Below are positions 1 through 6,075 of a stretch of DNA of 7,178 bases, one piece after another. A program made the translations under genes and the position numbers. Position 1 is the stretch's first letter. The number at the start of each line of letters is the position of its first letter. Under the pieces are notes generated by a model. The model made no database searches and was not told the DNA's origin. It saw only the letters and a list, made by a program, of their open reading frames with translations. Origin of the DNA: Paludibacteraceae bacterium (GTDB lineage Bacteria > Bacteroidota > Bacteroidia > Bacteroidales > Paludibacteraceae); the NCBI GenBank assembly GCA_018055865.1, contig JAGPGR010000093.1, forward strand, positions 1-7,178, read 5' to 3'.

Positions 1-37
1 GTCCGAAAGATGATTTAATTGTTCTTTGTGTTGCCAT
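1..37 (-). CDS. lpxC: LpxC (probably LpxC-FabZ), N-terminal 12 codons only
   Basis: The reverse strand has ATG at 37-35 followed by an open frame to the window edge, reading MATQRTIKSSFG. Bacteroidota LpxC proteins begin with a very similar stretch (M-x-x-Q-x-T-[LI]-K-x-S-F, followed by SGKGLHTG, which would lie outside the window). LpxC is the zinc-dependent UDP-3-O-acyl-GlcNAc deacetylase, the committed step of lipid A synthesis in the cytosol. In this phylum it is commonly fused to the dehydratase FabZ and lies directly after lpxD, and lpxD is the next intact gene upstream here. No clear TAnnTTTG box was found just before the ATG, so it may depend on read-through from lpxD across the pseudogene between them. 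Only 12 residues are visible: the call rests on this short match plus gene order. Confidence 0.6.
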   Translation of the reverse strand, partial: MATQRTIKSSFG

Positions 38-49
38 AATAACAGTATA

Positions 50-78
50 AAGCACGAAACTCGAAGCTTGAAGTGCTT
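50..78. repeat. short imperfect hairpin between pseudogene and lpxC
   Basis: AAGCAC at 50-55 is the reverse complement of GTGCTT at 73-78, with a 17-base loop containing CGAAGCTTGAAG. On the plus strand a T-rich run (79-95) follows. The stem is only six pairs and no plus-strand gene ends before it within the window, so a terminator role is doubtful. It could equally be a remnant of a dispersed CGAA/GCTT-type intergenic repeat, possibly tied to arrival of the neighbouring four-helix gene. Confidence 0.25.
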
Positions 79-84
79 ATTTGT

Positions 85-421
85 TTATTTTTTTCTTCTG
101 AATGCAATCATCATATTCATTTAATTAAATGCATTTTGATACTGCATCTTAAATATTATATCATTTATGTAGTTTCTTTTTTTTTAAGTAAACAAATTAC
201 AACTTCAGCTCATGAACATATTGTATATCCTAAAATTTCTGATATTCCAGTATTGTACTATTGCTCCCTCTGAGATATTTAGTGAAATGCTATCTACGAC
301 ACGCCTTATCTGACTTGTAAAAAAAATGACTTCATCTTTGGAAAATTCCTTAGAAAGCTGGGGAAAAAATGTCCTGATTACATGGGCTTTTACCAAACTA
401 TCAGATTTTCAAATTTGAAAC
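85..421 (-). pseudogene. decayed four-helix-bundle protein (S23/IVS type) gene
   Basis: The longest intact piece (about 396 to 205) contains LSKEFSKDEV and TSQIRRVVDSISLNISEGA, the hallmark of the four-helix-bundle family TIGR02436 (S23 or 23S-rRNA intervening-sequence proteins, about 120 residues, role unclear). The rest is present in other frames. Upstream, VSNLKI runs into TGA (401-403) where the family often has W. After EGA-I the frame slips near 250, giving LEYQKF, and slips again in a T run near 232, giving LGYTICS-stop-AEVVICLLKK with TGA at 210-212 where the family has L. The tail is QYQNAFN-stop-MNMMIAFRRKK, with TAA at 121-123 where TTA (L) is expected, and the final TAA at 85-87. 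So it has at least two frameshifts and three nonsense codons: a fossil, not a sequencing slip. The 5' boundary is approximate; an ATG at 471-469 is a possible original start. It lies in the lpxD-lpxC junction, transcribed in the same direction. Confidence 0.8.
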
Positions 422-491
422 TCGTTTTTGTTTTTCGGATTCAGATACCAACTCAAATTCAACAAATTCATGATTATCTTTTATTTGTCAA

Positions 492-1538
492 TTACTTCCT
501 ACTTCCGGCTTTCAATTCTTCCACCTGCTTCTTAAGTTCGTGAATAGTGCGTTGTAACTCAGGTAAATTTTTATAAACCACTGATGCCCTGCGGAATGTA
601 CCTACCGGAACGGCCGGATATCCCTGCATTATACTGTTTGGTTCCTTCACGTTGTTTGGAACGCCGGTCTGAGCTCCGAACACGCATCCGTCAGCAATTT
701 CGATATGACCCGAAATACCCACCTGACCTGCCAGGACGCACTGTTTTCCTATTTTTGAAGAACCGGCAACGCCCGACTGAGCTGCTATAACCGTATTTTC
801 ACCTATTTCCACATTGTGGGCTATCTGCACCAGGTTATCCAGTTTTACACCTTTACGAATGATGGTACTGCCCAGCGTAGCCCGGTCAATAGTTGTATTG
901 GCTCCCACTTCCACATTATCTTCTATTACCACATTTCCTACCTGAGGAATTTTCTTGTAAGTACCATCCTGAGTTGGTGCAAATCCAAAACCGTCCGAAC
1001 CCACTACAGCTCCTGCCTGCAGGATGCAATTTTTACCAACGACACATTCTTTTTCGACCCTTACACCGGCATGCAACAAAGTATTTTCGCCAATTTTGGT
1101 ATTTTCGCCAATGTAGCACGATGCATCGATGTAGGCATAATTACCGATTTCAGCCCCTTCGCCTACAAACACAAAAGGAGCGATGTAAACATTTACTCCT
1201 ATGTTGGCGGATGCCGAAATGTGAGCCAGTGCCGAAACACCGTTTTTCTTTGGCTTGAATTGCTCAATCATCGACAAGAGATTGGCCAGCGATTCATAGG
1301 CATTGTCCACTTTTATCAAAGTGGATTTCAATTCCCTGTCGGACTCAAAATCACGATTGACCAGAATGATGCTGGCATTACTTTCGTAAATGTAATGACT
1401 GTATTTGGGATTAGACAAAAAACTTAACGTTCCATTTTCACCTTCTTCTATTTTCGAGAAGTCGTGAACTTTCACGGTAGGATCGCCAATTATCTCACCG
1501 TGAAGGTATTCTGCTATTTGTTGAGCGGTAAACTCCAT
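492..1538 (-). CDS. lpxD: UDP-3-O-(3-hydroxyacyl)glucosamine N-acyltransferase LpxD
   Basis: Third enzyme of lipid A synthesis: transfers a 3-hydroxyacyl chain from acyl-ACP to the 2-amino group of UDP-3-O-acyl-glucosamine, as a cytosolic homotrimer. At 348 residues it has the usual family length. Residues 1 to about 100 form the N-terminal uridine-binding domain ([10 protein letters not shown], then LSFLSNPKY). Residues about 105-300 are hexapeptide repeats of a left-handed beta helix ([17 protein letters not shown] and similar). The catalytic histidine is H241 in [12 protein letters not shown] (H239 in E. coli); GSDGFGF at 180-186 and H278 in [11 protein letters not shown] are also conserved. 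The C-terminus (about 323-348, [19 protein letters not shown]) is the usual helical tail. Its ATG is preceded at 20-27 bases by a TAATTTTG promoter box. The HD-phosphohydrolase gene ends 72 bases upstream, and a four-helix pseudogene separates it from lpxC downstream. Identification is firm. Confidence 0.97.
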   Translation of the reverse strand: MEFTAQQIAEYLHGEIIGDPTVKVHDFSKIEEGENGTLSFLSNPKYSHYIYESNASIILVNRDFESDRELKSTLIKVDNAYESLANLLSMIEQFKPKKNGVSALAHISASANIGVNVYIAPFVFVGEGAEIGNYAYIDASCYIGENTKIGENTLLHAGVRVEKECVVGKNCILQAGAVVGSDGFGFAPTQDGTYKKIPQVGNVVIEDNVEVGANTTIDRATLGSTIIRKGVKLDNLVQIAHNVEIGENTVIAAQSGVAGSSKIGKQCVLAGQVGISGHIEIADGCVFGAQTGVPNNVKEPNSIMQGYPAVPVGTFRRASVVYKNLPELQRTIHELKKQVEELKAGSRK

Positions 1539-1557
1539 ATCTTTAAAAATTTGGGTG

Positions 1558-1565
1558 CAAAATTA
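1558..1565 (-). promoter_or_regulatory. probable Bacteroidota -7 box for lpxD
   Basis: Read on the minus strand the site is TAATTTTG followed by CA, a match to the phylum's TAnnTTTG -7 element. Transcription would start about 13 bases before the lpxD ATG, a short leader typical of the group. No convincing TTTG -33 element was found at the expected distance of about 19 bases upstream, so the call rests on the -7 box and position alone. It would give lpxD its own start in addition to any read-through from the HD gene. Confidence 0.5.
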
Positions 1566-1610
1566 CAAAACAATTTTCAATAATTTTTCGCTTAAGTTAA
1601 TTAATGCCAC

Positions 1611-2834
1611 TTATATCTTGCAGTAGCACAGAAAATGTTTTTCCACTGTTTTGGTCAGCACCTGGATATTAAGCATATCCGATGCTTCGGCAATATCTTT
1701 TATGGTACCATCTTTGTAAAGAATATTAATACTCTCATCTTCAGGACTGTACGTATCAGTAGTGACTACCTCTTCTCCTATAAAATAAGCCGCTTCGTAT
1801 GCTGAAATTCCGAAATAATCCTGATACTTTTTCAGGTATTTTTTGCGCAACTCTTCACCCTGCTGTTTGTGAGTCAGAATTTCTACTTTGAATAATTGTC
1901 TGTTGGTAAATTGATTGCAAAGAGTGGCAAGCACCACATCTTCCGAAAGCTGGCTCCACACTTTGATAGCGCAAAGAACATCGGCATCATCGAGCATTGC
2001 AAAGTTATCCAGCGTTTCGGACGATTGTATAAAATCTGCCTGTGTGATGTTATTGTATAAAAAATACTTCAATGCAGGCGATCCGAATAGTTCAACACCT
2101 TGTGAGGCTATTTCTTTGGCTCGTTTCAGTATGTTGATGAGCATTTTTTCTGCCGCCACCGATGTTTTGTGCAGATATACCTGCCAGTACATCAACCGGC
2201 GTGCAACCAGGAATTTCTCGATTGAATAAATGCCTTTGGCTTCCACCACCAGTTTGTCGTCGTGAAGATTCAACATTTTGATAATACGCGATGCACCGAT
2301 TATTCCTTCGCTCACTCCGCAGAAAAAGCTGTCGCGGCTCAGGTAATCCAATCTATCCATATCCAGCTGACTGTCAACTAATTGATGCAGAAAATGTTTA
2401 GGATACCGATTGGTGAAAATCTGCATAGCCATTTCGAGCCGCCCTTCAAACCGAAGGTTGATGCGCTGCATCATCCAAAGCGAAATCTGTTCGTGAGGGA
2501 CGCCCTGTACGATACTATTTTCGAGCGTGTGCGAAAAGGGACCGTGCCCGATGTCGTGAAGCAGCATACATGCCCGAGCAGCATCCTCTTCTTCGGGAGT
2601 TATCTGCTGCCCTGTAAGCCGAAGCTGTGCAATAGCTTCGCCCATGAGGTGCATGGCACCGATTGAATGCAGCATGCGTGAATGCTGTGCTCCCGGATAT
2701 ACAAACGACGACAAACCCAACTGCCTGATACGATTCAGTCGCTGAAAATAAGGATGCTGAATAATATCATACAGGAAATCATTCGGAATGTTGATGAATC
2801 CGAATACCGGATCGTTTATTATTTTTCGCTTCAT
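1611..2834 (-). CDS. HD-domain phosphohydrolase, SAMHD1/dGTPase-like
   Basis: A 407-residue metal-dependent HD phosphohydrolase of the SAMHD1/YwfO/dGTPase-like group. The N-terminus (DPVFGFINIP) and FQRLNRIRQLG with YPGAQHSRMLHSIGAMHL are characteristic. By alignment to SAMHD1 the metal ligands are H56 (RMLHSIGA), H93-D94 (LLHDIGHGPFSH) and D160 in DMDRLDYLSRD; R161, Y164 and D168 of that motif match SAMHD1 residues that contact the nucleotide. All catalytic residues are intact, so it is probably active. Characterised relatives hydrolyse dNTPs to deoxynucleoside and triphosphate, but the substrate here is unknown. The C-terminal third (about 290-407) is the variable region. It precedes lpxD, an arrangement seen repeatedly in Bacteroidota, though I know of no established functional link to lipid A. 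The ATG is followed by the conserved K-x-I-x-D-P-V-x-G start, supporting this start. Its upstream spacer holds a repeat-like GC-rich element and no clear TAnnTTTG box. Confidence 0.88.
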   Translation of the reverse strand: MKRKIINDPVFGFINIPNDFLYDIIQHPYFQRLNRIRQLGLSSFVYPGAQHSRMLHSIGAMHLMGEAIAQLRLTGQQITPEEEDAARACMLLHDIGHGPFSHTLENSIVQGVPHEQISLWMMQRINLRFEGRLEMAMQIFTNRYPKHFLHQLVDSQLDMDRLDYLSRDSFFCGVSEGIIGASRIIKMLNLHDDKLVVEAKGIYSIEKFLVARRLMYWQVYLHKTSVAAEKMLINILKRAKEIASQGVELFGSPALKYFLYNNITQADFIQSSETLDNFAMLDDADVLCAIKVWSQLSEDVVLATLCNQFTNRQLFKVEILTHKQQGEELRKKYLKKYQDYFGISAYEAAYFIGEEVVTTDTYSPEDESINILYKDGTIKDIAEASDMLNIQVLTKTVEKHFLCYCKI

Positions 2835-2840
2835 ACTTAG

Positions 2841-2890
2841 AGCCCTCTGAAGCCCCCCTACCGCCTTGCGGAATAAACTGCGTGGGACTT
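2841..2890. repeat. GC-rich imperfect palindrome, possible dispersed intergenic repeat
   Basis: Within an AT-rich spacer of 165 bases (2835-2999) between pepD and the HD gene lies a GC-rich patch. AAGCCCC at 2850-2856 pairs imperfectly with GGGACTT at 2884-2890. Between them CCGCCTTGCGG (2861-2871) forms a small perfect hairpin with four GC pairs. C-runs of this kind (CCCTCTGAAGCCCCCCTA) with a matching GGGACTT arm resemble dispersed intergenic palindromes seen in Bacteroidota genomes. It ends only about seven bases before the HD start codon, so in a transcript it would fold in the leader. The rest of the spacer is AT-rich and shows nothing else strong. Confidence 0.4.
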
Positions 2891-2999
2891 AGGACGTTTA
2901 GAATAATAGGATATTAGCTATTTATTGTTAATCTTACACTTAACTACTTTAATAACATTGAATTAGAACTATTTGTTCTCCATTTAATTCACAACGAAT

Positions 3000-4439
3000 T
3001 CAGGTAGACAGAATATCCTTCAACCACTCCCATGCCCTGCCAACTGCCGGAATGTGCAACCGTTCGTCGGGTGAGTGCACACCGCGCATAGTAGGTCCGA
3101 TGGAAATCATATCCAGATGCGGATATTTTTTCAGAAACAAGCCACATTCCAGTCCGGCGTGAATAGCTTTGACTTTTGGCTCGGTTTTATACAGTTTTTT
3201 GTAACTTTTTTCGGCCACTTTCAGTATGTCCGAATTCAGGTTTGGTTTCCATCCCGGATAGCCGTCGCCGTGGGTTACTTCGCATCCTGCCAGTTTCAGA
3301 ACAGACTCTACCTGATGGGCAAGATCGTATTTGGAAGATTCCACAGAACTTCGTTGGCTGGTAGTGATAATGATCTGATTGTGGTCTTTCATCTTCACCG
3401 AAGCCAGATTGGTGGATGTTTCGACCAGACCGGGCATATCAGCACTCATTTTTTTAATTCCGTGCGGACAGGCATATAGTGCATTCAGCAGCTTTCTTGT
3501 ACTTTTCTTACTTAGTGTTTCTTTTGGTGTTTCTTCAGAATGTAATTCAATACGCATTTTTGATTCTACGCCTAAGTTTTCATCCTCTATGTCAGATACT
3601 ACCCGATTGAAAATTACCCGTACATTTTCTTTTTCCTTGTAAGGAACACACGCTGAAGCAGATGCTTCACGGGGAATGGCATTACGTAGATTTCCACCGT
3701 CAATTTTGATCAGGCGCAGATCCATTTCATGATGTATATGCCATAAAATCCGATTGAGCAGTTTATTCGCATTTGCCCTGTTTTTTTCAATATCATCTCC
3801 GGAATGTCCTCCCAGTAGCCCCGACACTGATACCGAAAATGCAAAATAACCCTTGGGAGTTTTTTTGGTTTCATAATGAAGTGTAGCAGTTGTATCTATT
3901 CCACCGGCACAGCCGACAAAAATTTCACCATCATCTTCGGAATCAAGATTAATCAGCACATCGCCGGAAAGCATATCTTTTCCCAATGCAAAAGCTCCGG
4001 TCAATCCTGTTTCCTCATCGGTAGTGAAAAGACACTCGAGAGCGGGGTGCTGCAGTTTGTCTGATGCAAGCACACCAAGCATCAGAGCCATGCCAATTCC
4101 GTTGTCGGCGCCGAGTGTGGTACCTTTCGCACGCAGCCATTCGCCGTCAATTTCTGTTTGGATAGGATCTTTCTCAAAATCATGCTCTATGTTGCTGTTT
4201 TTTTCGCATACCATGTCCATGTGCGATTGCAGTATGACGGTTTTTTTATTCTCGAATCCCGGAGTGCCCGGTTTTGTAATTAATACATTGCCGGCTTCGT
4301 CTGTTCGGGTGGGCAGGTTGTGCTTTTTACCAAATTCCTGCAGGTATGCTCTGATTTTTTCTTCTTTTTTCGACGGACGTGGAATCTGAGTGATTTCATA
4401 GAAATGATTCCATACGATTTGCGGTTGTAAGTCTTTCAT
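3000..4439 (-). CDS. pepD: aminoacyl-histidine dipeptidase (Xaa-His dipeptidase) PepD
   Basis: A cytosolic di-zinc M20 (M20C) peptidase of 479 residues, close to the 485 of E. coli PepD, which splits dipeptides such as carnosine and other Xaa-His or unspecific dipeptides. Zinc-site motifs in order are H73 and D75 (LQSHMDMVCEKN), the bridging D112 (LGADNGIGMA), the general base E142 and ligand E143 (TTDEETGLTGA), D166 (INLDSED), and the C-terminal H455 (GVHSPDERLHIP). The lid/dimerisation insertion is marked by GLLGGHSGDDIEKNRANA (about 207-224). HAGLECGLF near the C-terminus is a family signature. It starts 12 bases after the stop of the outer-membrane barrel gene and is probably co-transcribed with it from the promoter at 5069-5076. 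All metal ligands are present, so it should be active. A weak inverted repeat follows the stop but lacks a T tract. Confidence 0.95.
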   Translation of the reverse strand: MKDLQPQIVWNHFYEITQIPRPSKKEEKIRAYLQEFGKKHNLPTRTDEAGNVLITKPGTPGFENKKTVILQSHMDMVCEKNSNIEHDFEKDPIQTEIDGEWLRAKGTTLGADNGIGMALMLGVLASDKLQHPALECLFTTDEETGLTGAFALGKDMLSGDVLINLDSEDDGEIFVGCAGGIDTTATLHYETKKTPKGYFAFSVSVSGLLGGHSGDDIEKNRANANKLLNRILWHIHHEMDLRLIKIDGGNLRNAIPREASASACVPYKEKENVRVIFNRVVSDIEDENLGVESKMRIELHSEETPKETLSKKSTRKLLNALYACPHGIKKMSADMPGLVETSTNLASVKMKDHNQIIITTSQRSSVESSKYDLAHQVESVLKLAGCEVTHGDGYPGWKPNLNSDILKVAEKSYKKLYKTEPKVKAIHAGLECGLFLKKYPHLDMISIGPTMRGVHSPDERLHIPAVGRAWEWLKDILST

Positions 4440-4451
4440 ATATATTGTTTT

Positions 4452-5039
4452 TTAGAATTTATAGCGTGTAAAAAACTGGAAATACTGATGATAGAAATTA
4501 ATATCTTCTCCTGAACTCACAATATCATCTTTCAGAAATTTATTGAAAGAACGACTGTATTTGAAACCAATATCAAATGTGCTTGAAGCGCCGTAATAAG
4601 CCCCAAGCTGAAGTGCCATATCCAGTTCTTCGTAGCTATTCTGACTATCGTTGTTCAAAAGAAAATTGAGTTCCGGTCCGGCTGTGAGATGTAAACGGTC
4701 TATCACATTATAATCTGCCAAAACCGGCAGTTGAATATACGTCAGGCCCCCGTTGAGTTCGTTGGATTTCTGTATATAACCCGGTTCCAGGGTCAAAGAA
4801 ATGAGGGGTGTGAAGGAGTAACTTACGTACAAATTGGTTGCATTAGTCATGACATAATTAAGATTTGGACCTGAATAGGCATAATCGAGTTCCCACAGGT
4901 TGTTATCGTGAGAAGTCATGATGGCTTTGGAGAACACGATGCCCGATTGGAGACCGAAATGAAGCTGTGACTGCGCAGTATTTAAAAAGCTAAAACTCAT
5001 TAAACAGCTGATAATTGAAATGTAAACAAAACGTTTCAT
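4452..5039 (-). CDS. outer-membrane beta-barrel protein, PorT/OMP_b-brl_2-like
   Basis: A 195-residue secreted protein. Residues 1 to about 24 form a signal peptide (KR, then hydrophobic IISCLMSFSFL, cleavage probably near AQS/Q). The mature part is a chain of alternating amphipathic strands (FGLQSGIVFSKA, LYVSYSFTPLISLTLEPGYIQKS, LTAGPELNFLL, ALQLGAYYGASSTFDIGFKYS, YFQFFTRYKF) ending in an aromatic F, the usual outer-membrane barrel end. Size and strand order (TPLISLTLEPGYIQKS, then YIQLPVLADY, then LHLTAGPELNFL) match the PorT-type small barrels with about eight strands common in Bacteroidota. The exact function is unknown: these proteins are poorly conserved and may act in adhesion, secretion or envelope integrity. 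It is the first gene of the leftward unit with pepD. The ATG at 5039 is supported by the signal peptide immediately after it and the promoter box 30 bases upstream. Confidence 0.85.
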   Translation of the reverse strand: MKRFVYISIISCLMSFSFLNTAQSQLHFGLQSGIVFSKAIMTSHDNNLWELDYAYSGPNLNYVMTNATNLYVSYSFTPLISLTLEPGYIQKSNELNGGLTYIQLPVLADYNVIDRLHLTAGPELNFLLNNDSQNSYEELDMALQLGAYYGASSTFDIGFKYSRSFNKFLKDDIVSSGEDINFYHQYFQFFTRYKF

Positions 5040-5068
5040 GGTATAGATATTTTATCTGTTGGGAGTTA

Positions 5069-5076
5069 CAAATATA
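5069..5076 (-). promoter_or_regulatory. probable Bacteroidota -7 box for the barrel gene and pepD
   Basis: On the minus strand the site reads TATATTTG, an exact TAnnTTTG. Transcription would begin about 25 bases before the barrel-gene ATG. A TTTG at about 19 bases upstream was not found, so the -33 element is unassigned. The position at the left side of a divergent spacer is what is expected for the leftward promoter. Confidence 0.55.
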
Positions 5077-5267
5077 AACAAAAGAAACGTAACTAAGGTT
5101 TTTTACAAATGTCAAAAAGAGTCATTTGTTAAAAAAATAAATATTTTCTGCATTTTCTTCCCAAATTAGCTTCATTTTTATTTCCAATAGGGATTACATT
5201 TACATCAAGAAGCGATAAAATAGATGCATTTAAGCTTTTTTATATCTGAAAGTTGGCAATAAAGTGT

Positions 5268-5275
5268 TATTTTTG
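5268..5275 (+). promoter_or_regulatory. candidate -7 box for the VTC cassette (upstream)
   Basis: TATTTTTG matches TAnnTTTG. Transcription starting about six bases later would leave a leader of about 36 bases before the TTG at 5317, compatible with use of that start codon. No clear -33 element is at standard spacing; a TTG at 5253-5255 is too close. T-rich matches of this kind are easy to find by chance in AT-rich DNA. Confidence 0.35.
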
Positions 5276-5311
5276 TAGTCTGAATGTCATAAGTTGTTAA
5301 CCTTTTTGTAA

Positions 5312-5319
5312 TACCTTTG
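5312..5319 (+). promoter_or_regulatory. candidate -7 box overlapping the VTC start codon
   Basis: TACCTTTG is an exact and less T-biased match to TAnnTTTG, and its last three bases are the proposed TTG start codon of the VTC gene. If this were the active promoter the transcript would begin near 5325 and translation would have to use the ATG at 5371, shortening the protein by 18 residues. The conserved N-terminal residues of the VTC protein argue against that, so this is either a chance match or a second, internal promoter. Confidence 0.3.
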
Positions 5320-6075
5320 AAAAACTTTTTACAAATCATTGCTGATTTCGATACAATTACTCTTCCGGAAATGGGAAAAGTAACCCTGCTCAACCGGACG
5401 GATGTAAAATTTGTTTTTCATCGCGATTTGCTTTATGACATTTTAGTACTTGCCCGCGAACGTTACCTCTCCCTTGTGATCAACGACCAACGCTGGGCCA
5501 ATTACGACACCCTTTATTTTGACTCTCCCGATTACCGTTTTTATCACGACCACCACAATAAGCGATTGAACCGCTACAAAGTCAGAACAAGAAGCTACAC
5601 CGACTCTGATTTGCATTTCTTTGAAATAAAATTCAAATCAAATAAAAACCGAACGATCAAAAGCCGTATAAAAATTAATCAACCCGAAGAACTAATAACA
5701 AAAGAGTCGGCTGATTTTCTCCGATTAAAAACCGCAATTTTACCCGAAAATTTAAAAAAGAGCATTCAGGTAAGATACAAGCGGATGACGTTGATAAACA
5801 GGGAATTGACAGAAAGAATCACAATCGATTTTGATTTGAATTATATTGTCGACGGGCAAACATTTGAATACCCCGAACTAATTATTCTGGAAGTAAAGCA
5901 AAACAAAGCCAGCAAATCCAGGTTTATGGAAATCATGCACGAACAACATCTGCATCGCGTTTCGCTGAGTAAATACTGCTTTGGGATAGCCAGCTATGTG
6001 GATGGAATTAAAAAAAATAACTTTAAAAATCAAATACGTTATGTTAAAAAAATTTGTAACACGCCACGGGATTAA
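5317..6075 (+). CDS. VTC-domain protein (polyphosphate polymerase-like)
   Basis: A 252-residue stand-alone VTC domain of the CYTH-like triphosphate-tunnel superfamily, without the SPX or Vtc1-like membrane parts of yeast VTC4, the ATP-dependent polyphosphate polymerase. Family motifs: LPEMGKVTLLNRTDVKFVF (16-34), YFDSPDYRFYHDHHNKRLNRYKVRTRSY split over 67-94 with R90 and R92 in the RTR pair, FEIKFKSNKNRTIKSRI (102-118), QVRYKRM (151-157), ERITIDFDLNY (166-176), LEVKQNK (191-197) and the C-terminal LSKY (217-220). The many basic and acidic tunnel residues appear intact. There is no signal peptide, so it should act in the cytosol. The start is TTG at 5317: the frame is closed upstream by TAA at 5290, there is no ATG before 5371, and residues before M19 fit the family. 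Its basic tail (IKKNNFKNQIRYVKK) overlaps the start of the next gene. Polymerase activity is inferred, not shown. Confidence 0.88.
   Translation: MKNFLQIIADFDTITLPEMGKVTLLNRTDVKFVFHRDLLYDILVLARERYLSLVINDQRWANYDTLYFDSPDYRFYHDHHNKRLNRYKVRTRSYTDSDLHFFEIKFKSNKNRTIKSRIKINQPEELITKESADFLRLKTAILPENLKKSIQVRYKRMTLINRELTERITIDFDLNYIVDGQTFEYPELIILEVKQNKASKSRFMEIMHEQHLHRVSLSKYCFGIASYVDGIKKNNFKNQIRYVKKICNTPRD

Larger units (their letters stand above)
5040..5316. other. 277-base divergent intergenic region
   Basis: An AT-rich spacer between the leftward barrel/pepD unit and the rightward VTC cassette. It holds TAnnTTTG boxes pointing outward on both sides (5069-5076 minus; 5268-5275 plus, with a further one running into the VTC start). 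The middle (about 5100-5220) is low-complexity A/T with no open frame, RNA gene or strong hairpin that I can support. No protein-coding feature is evident in it. Confidence 0.6.

Noticed and set aside
73..273. 66-codon plus-strand open frame
   Set aside because: Low-complexity hydrophobic and His-rich translation lying antisense to the four-helix pseudogene; no recognisable features.
401..490. Open frame translating to HEFVEFELVSESEKQKRVSNLKI-like residues just after lpxD as a separate small gene
   Set aside because: No start codon in that frame and it ends in TGA-TAG; the end (VSNLKI) is better read as the N-terminal part of the four-helix fossil, and the acidic part before it cannot be assigned.
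816..1427. 203-codon plus-strand open frame opposite lpxD
   Set aside because: It is antisense to well-conserved hexapeptide repeats of lpxD, shows no family features, and its composition is explained by the opposite strand.
2965..2979. Inverted repeat AGAAC-AAATA-GTTCT (minus strand) after pepD as a terminator
   Set aside because: Only five, mostly AT, pairs and no T tract following it on the minus strand; not supportable as an intrinsic terminator.
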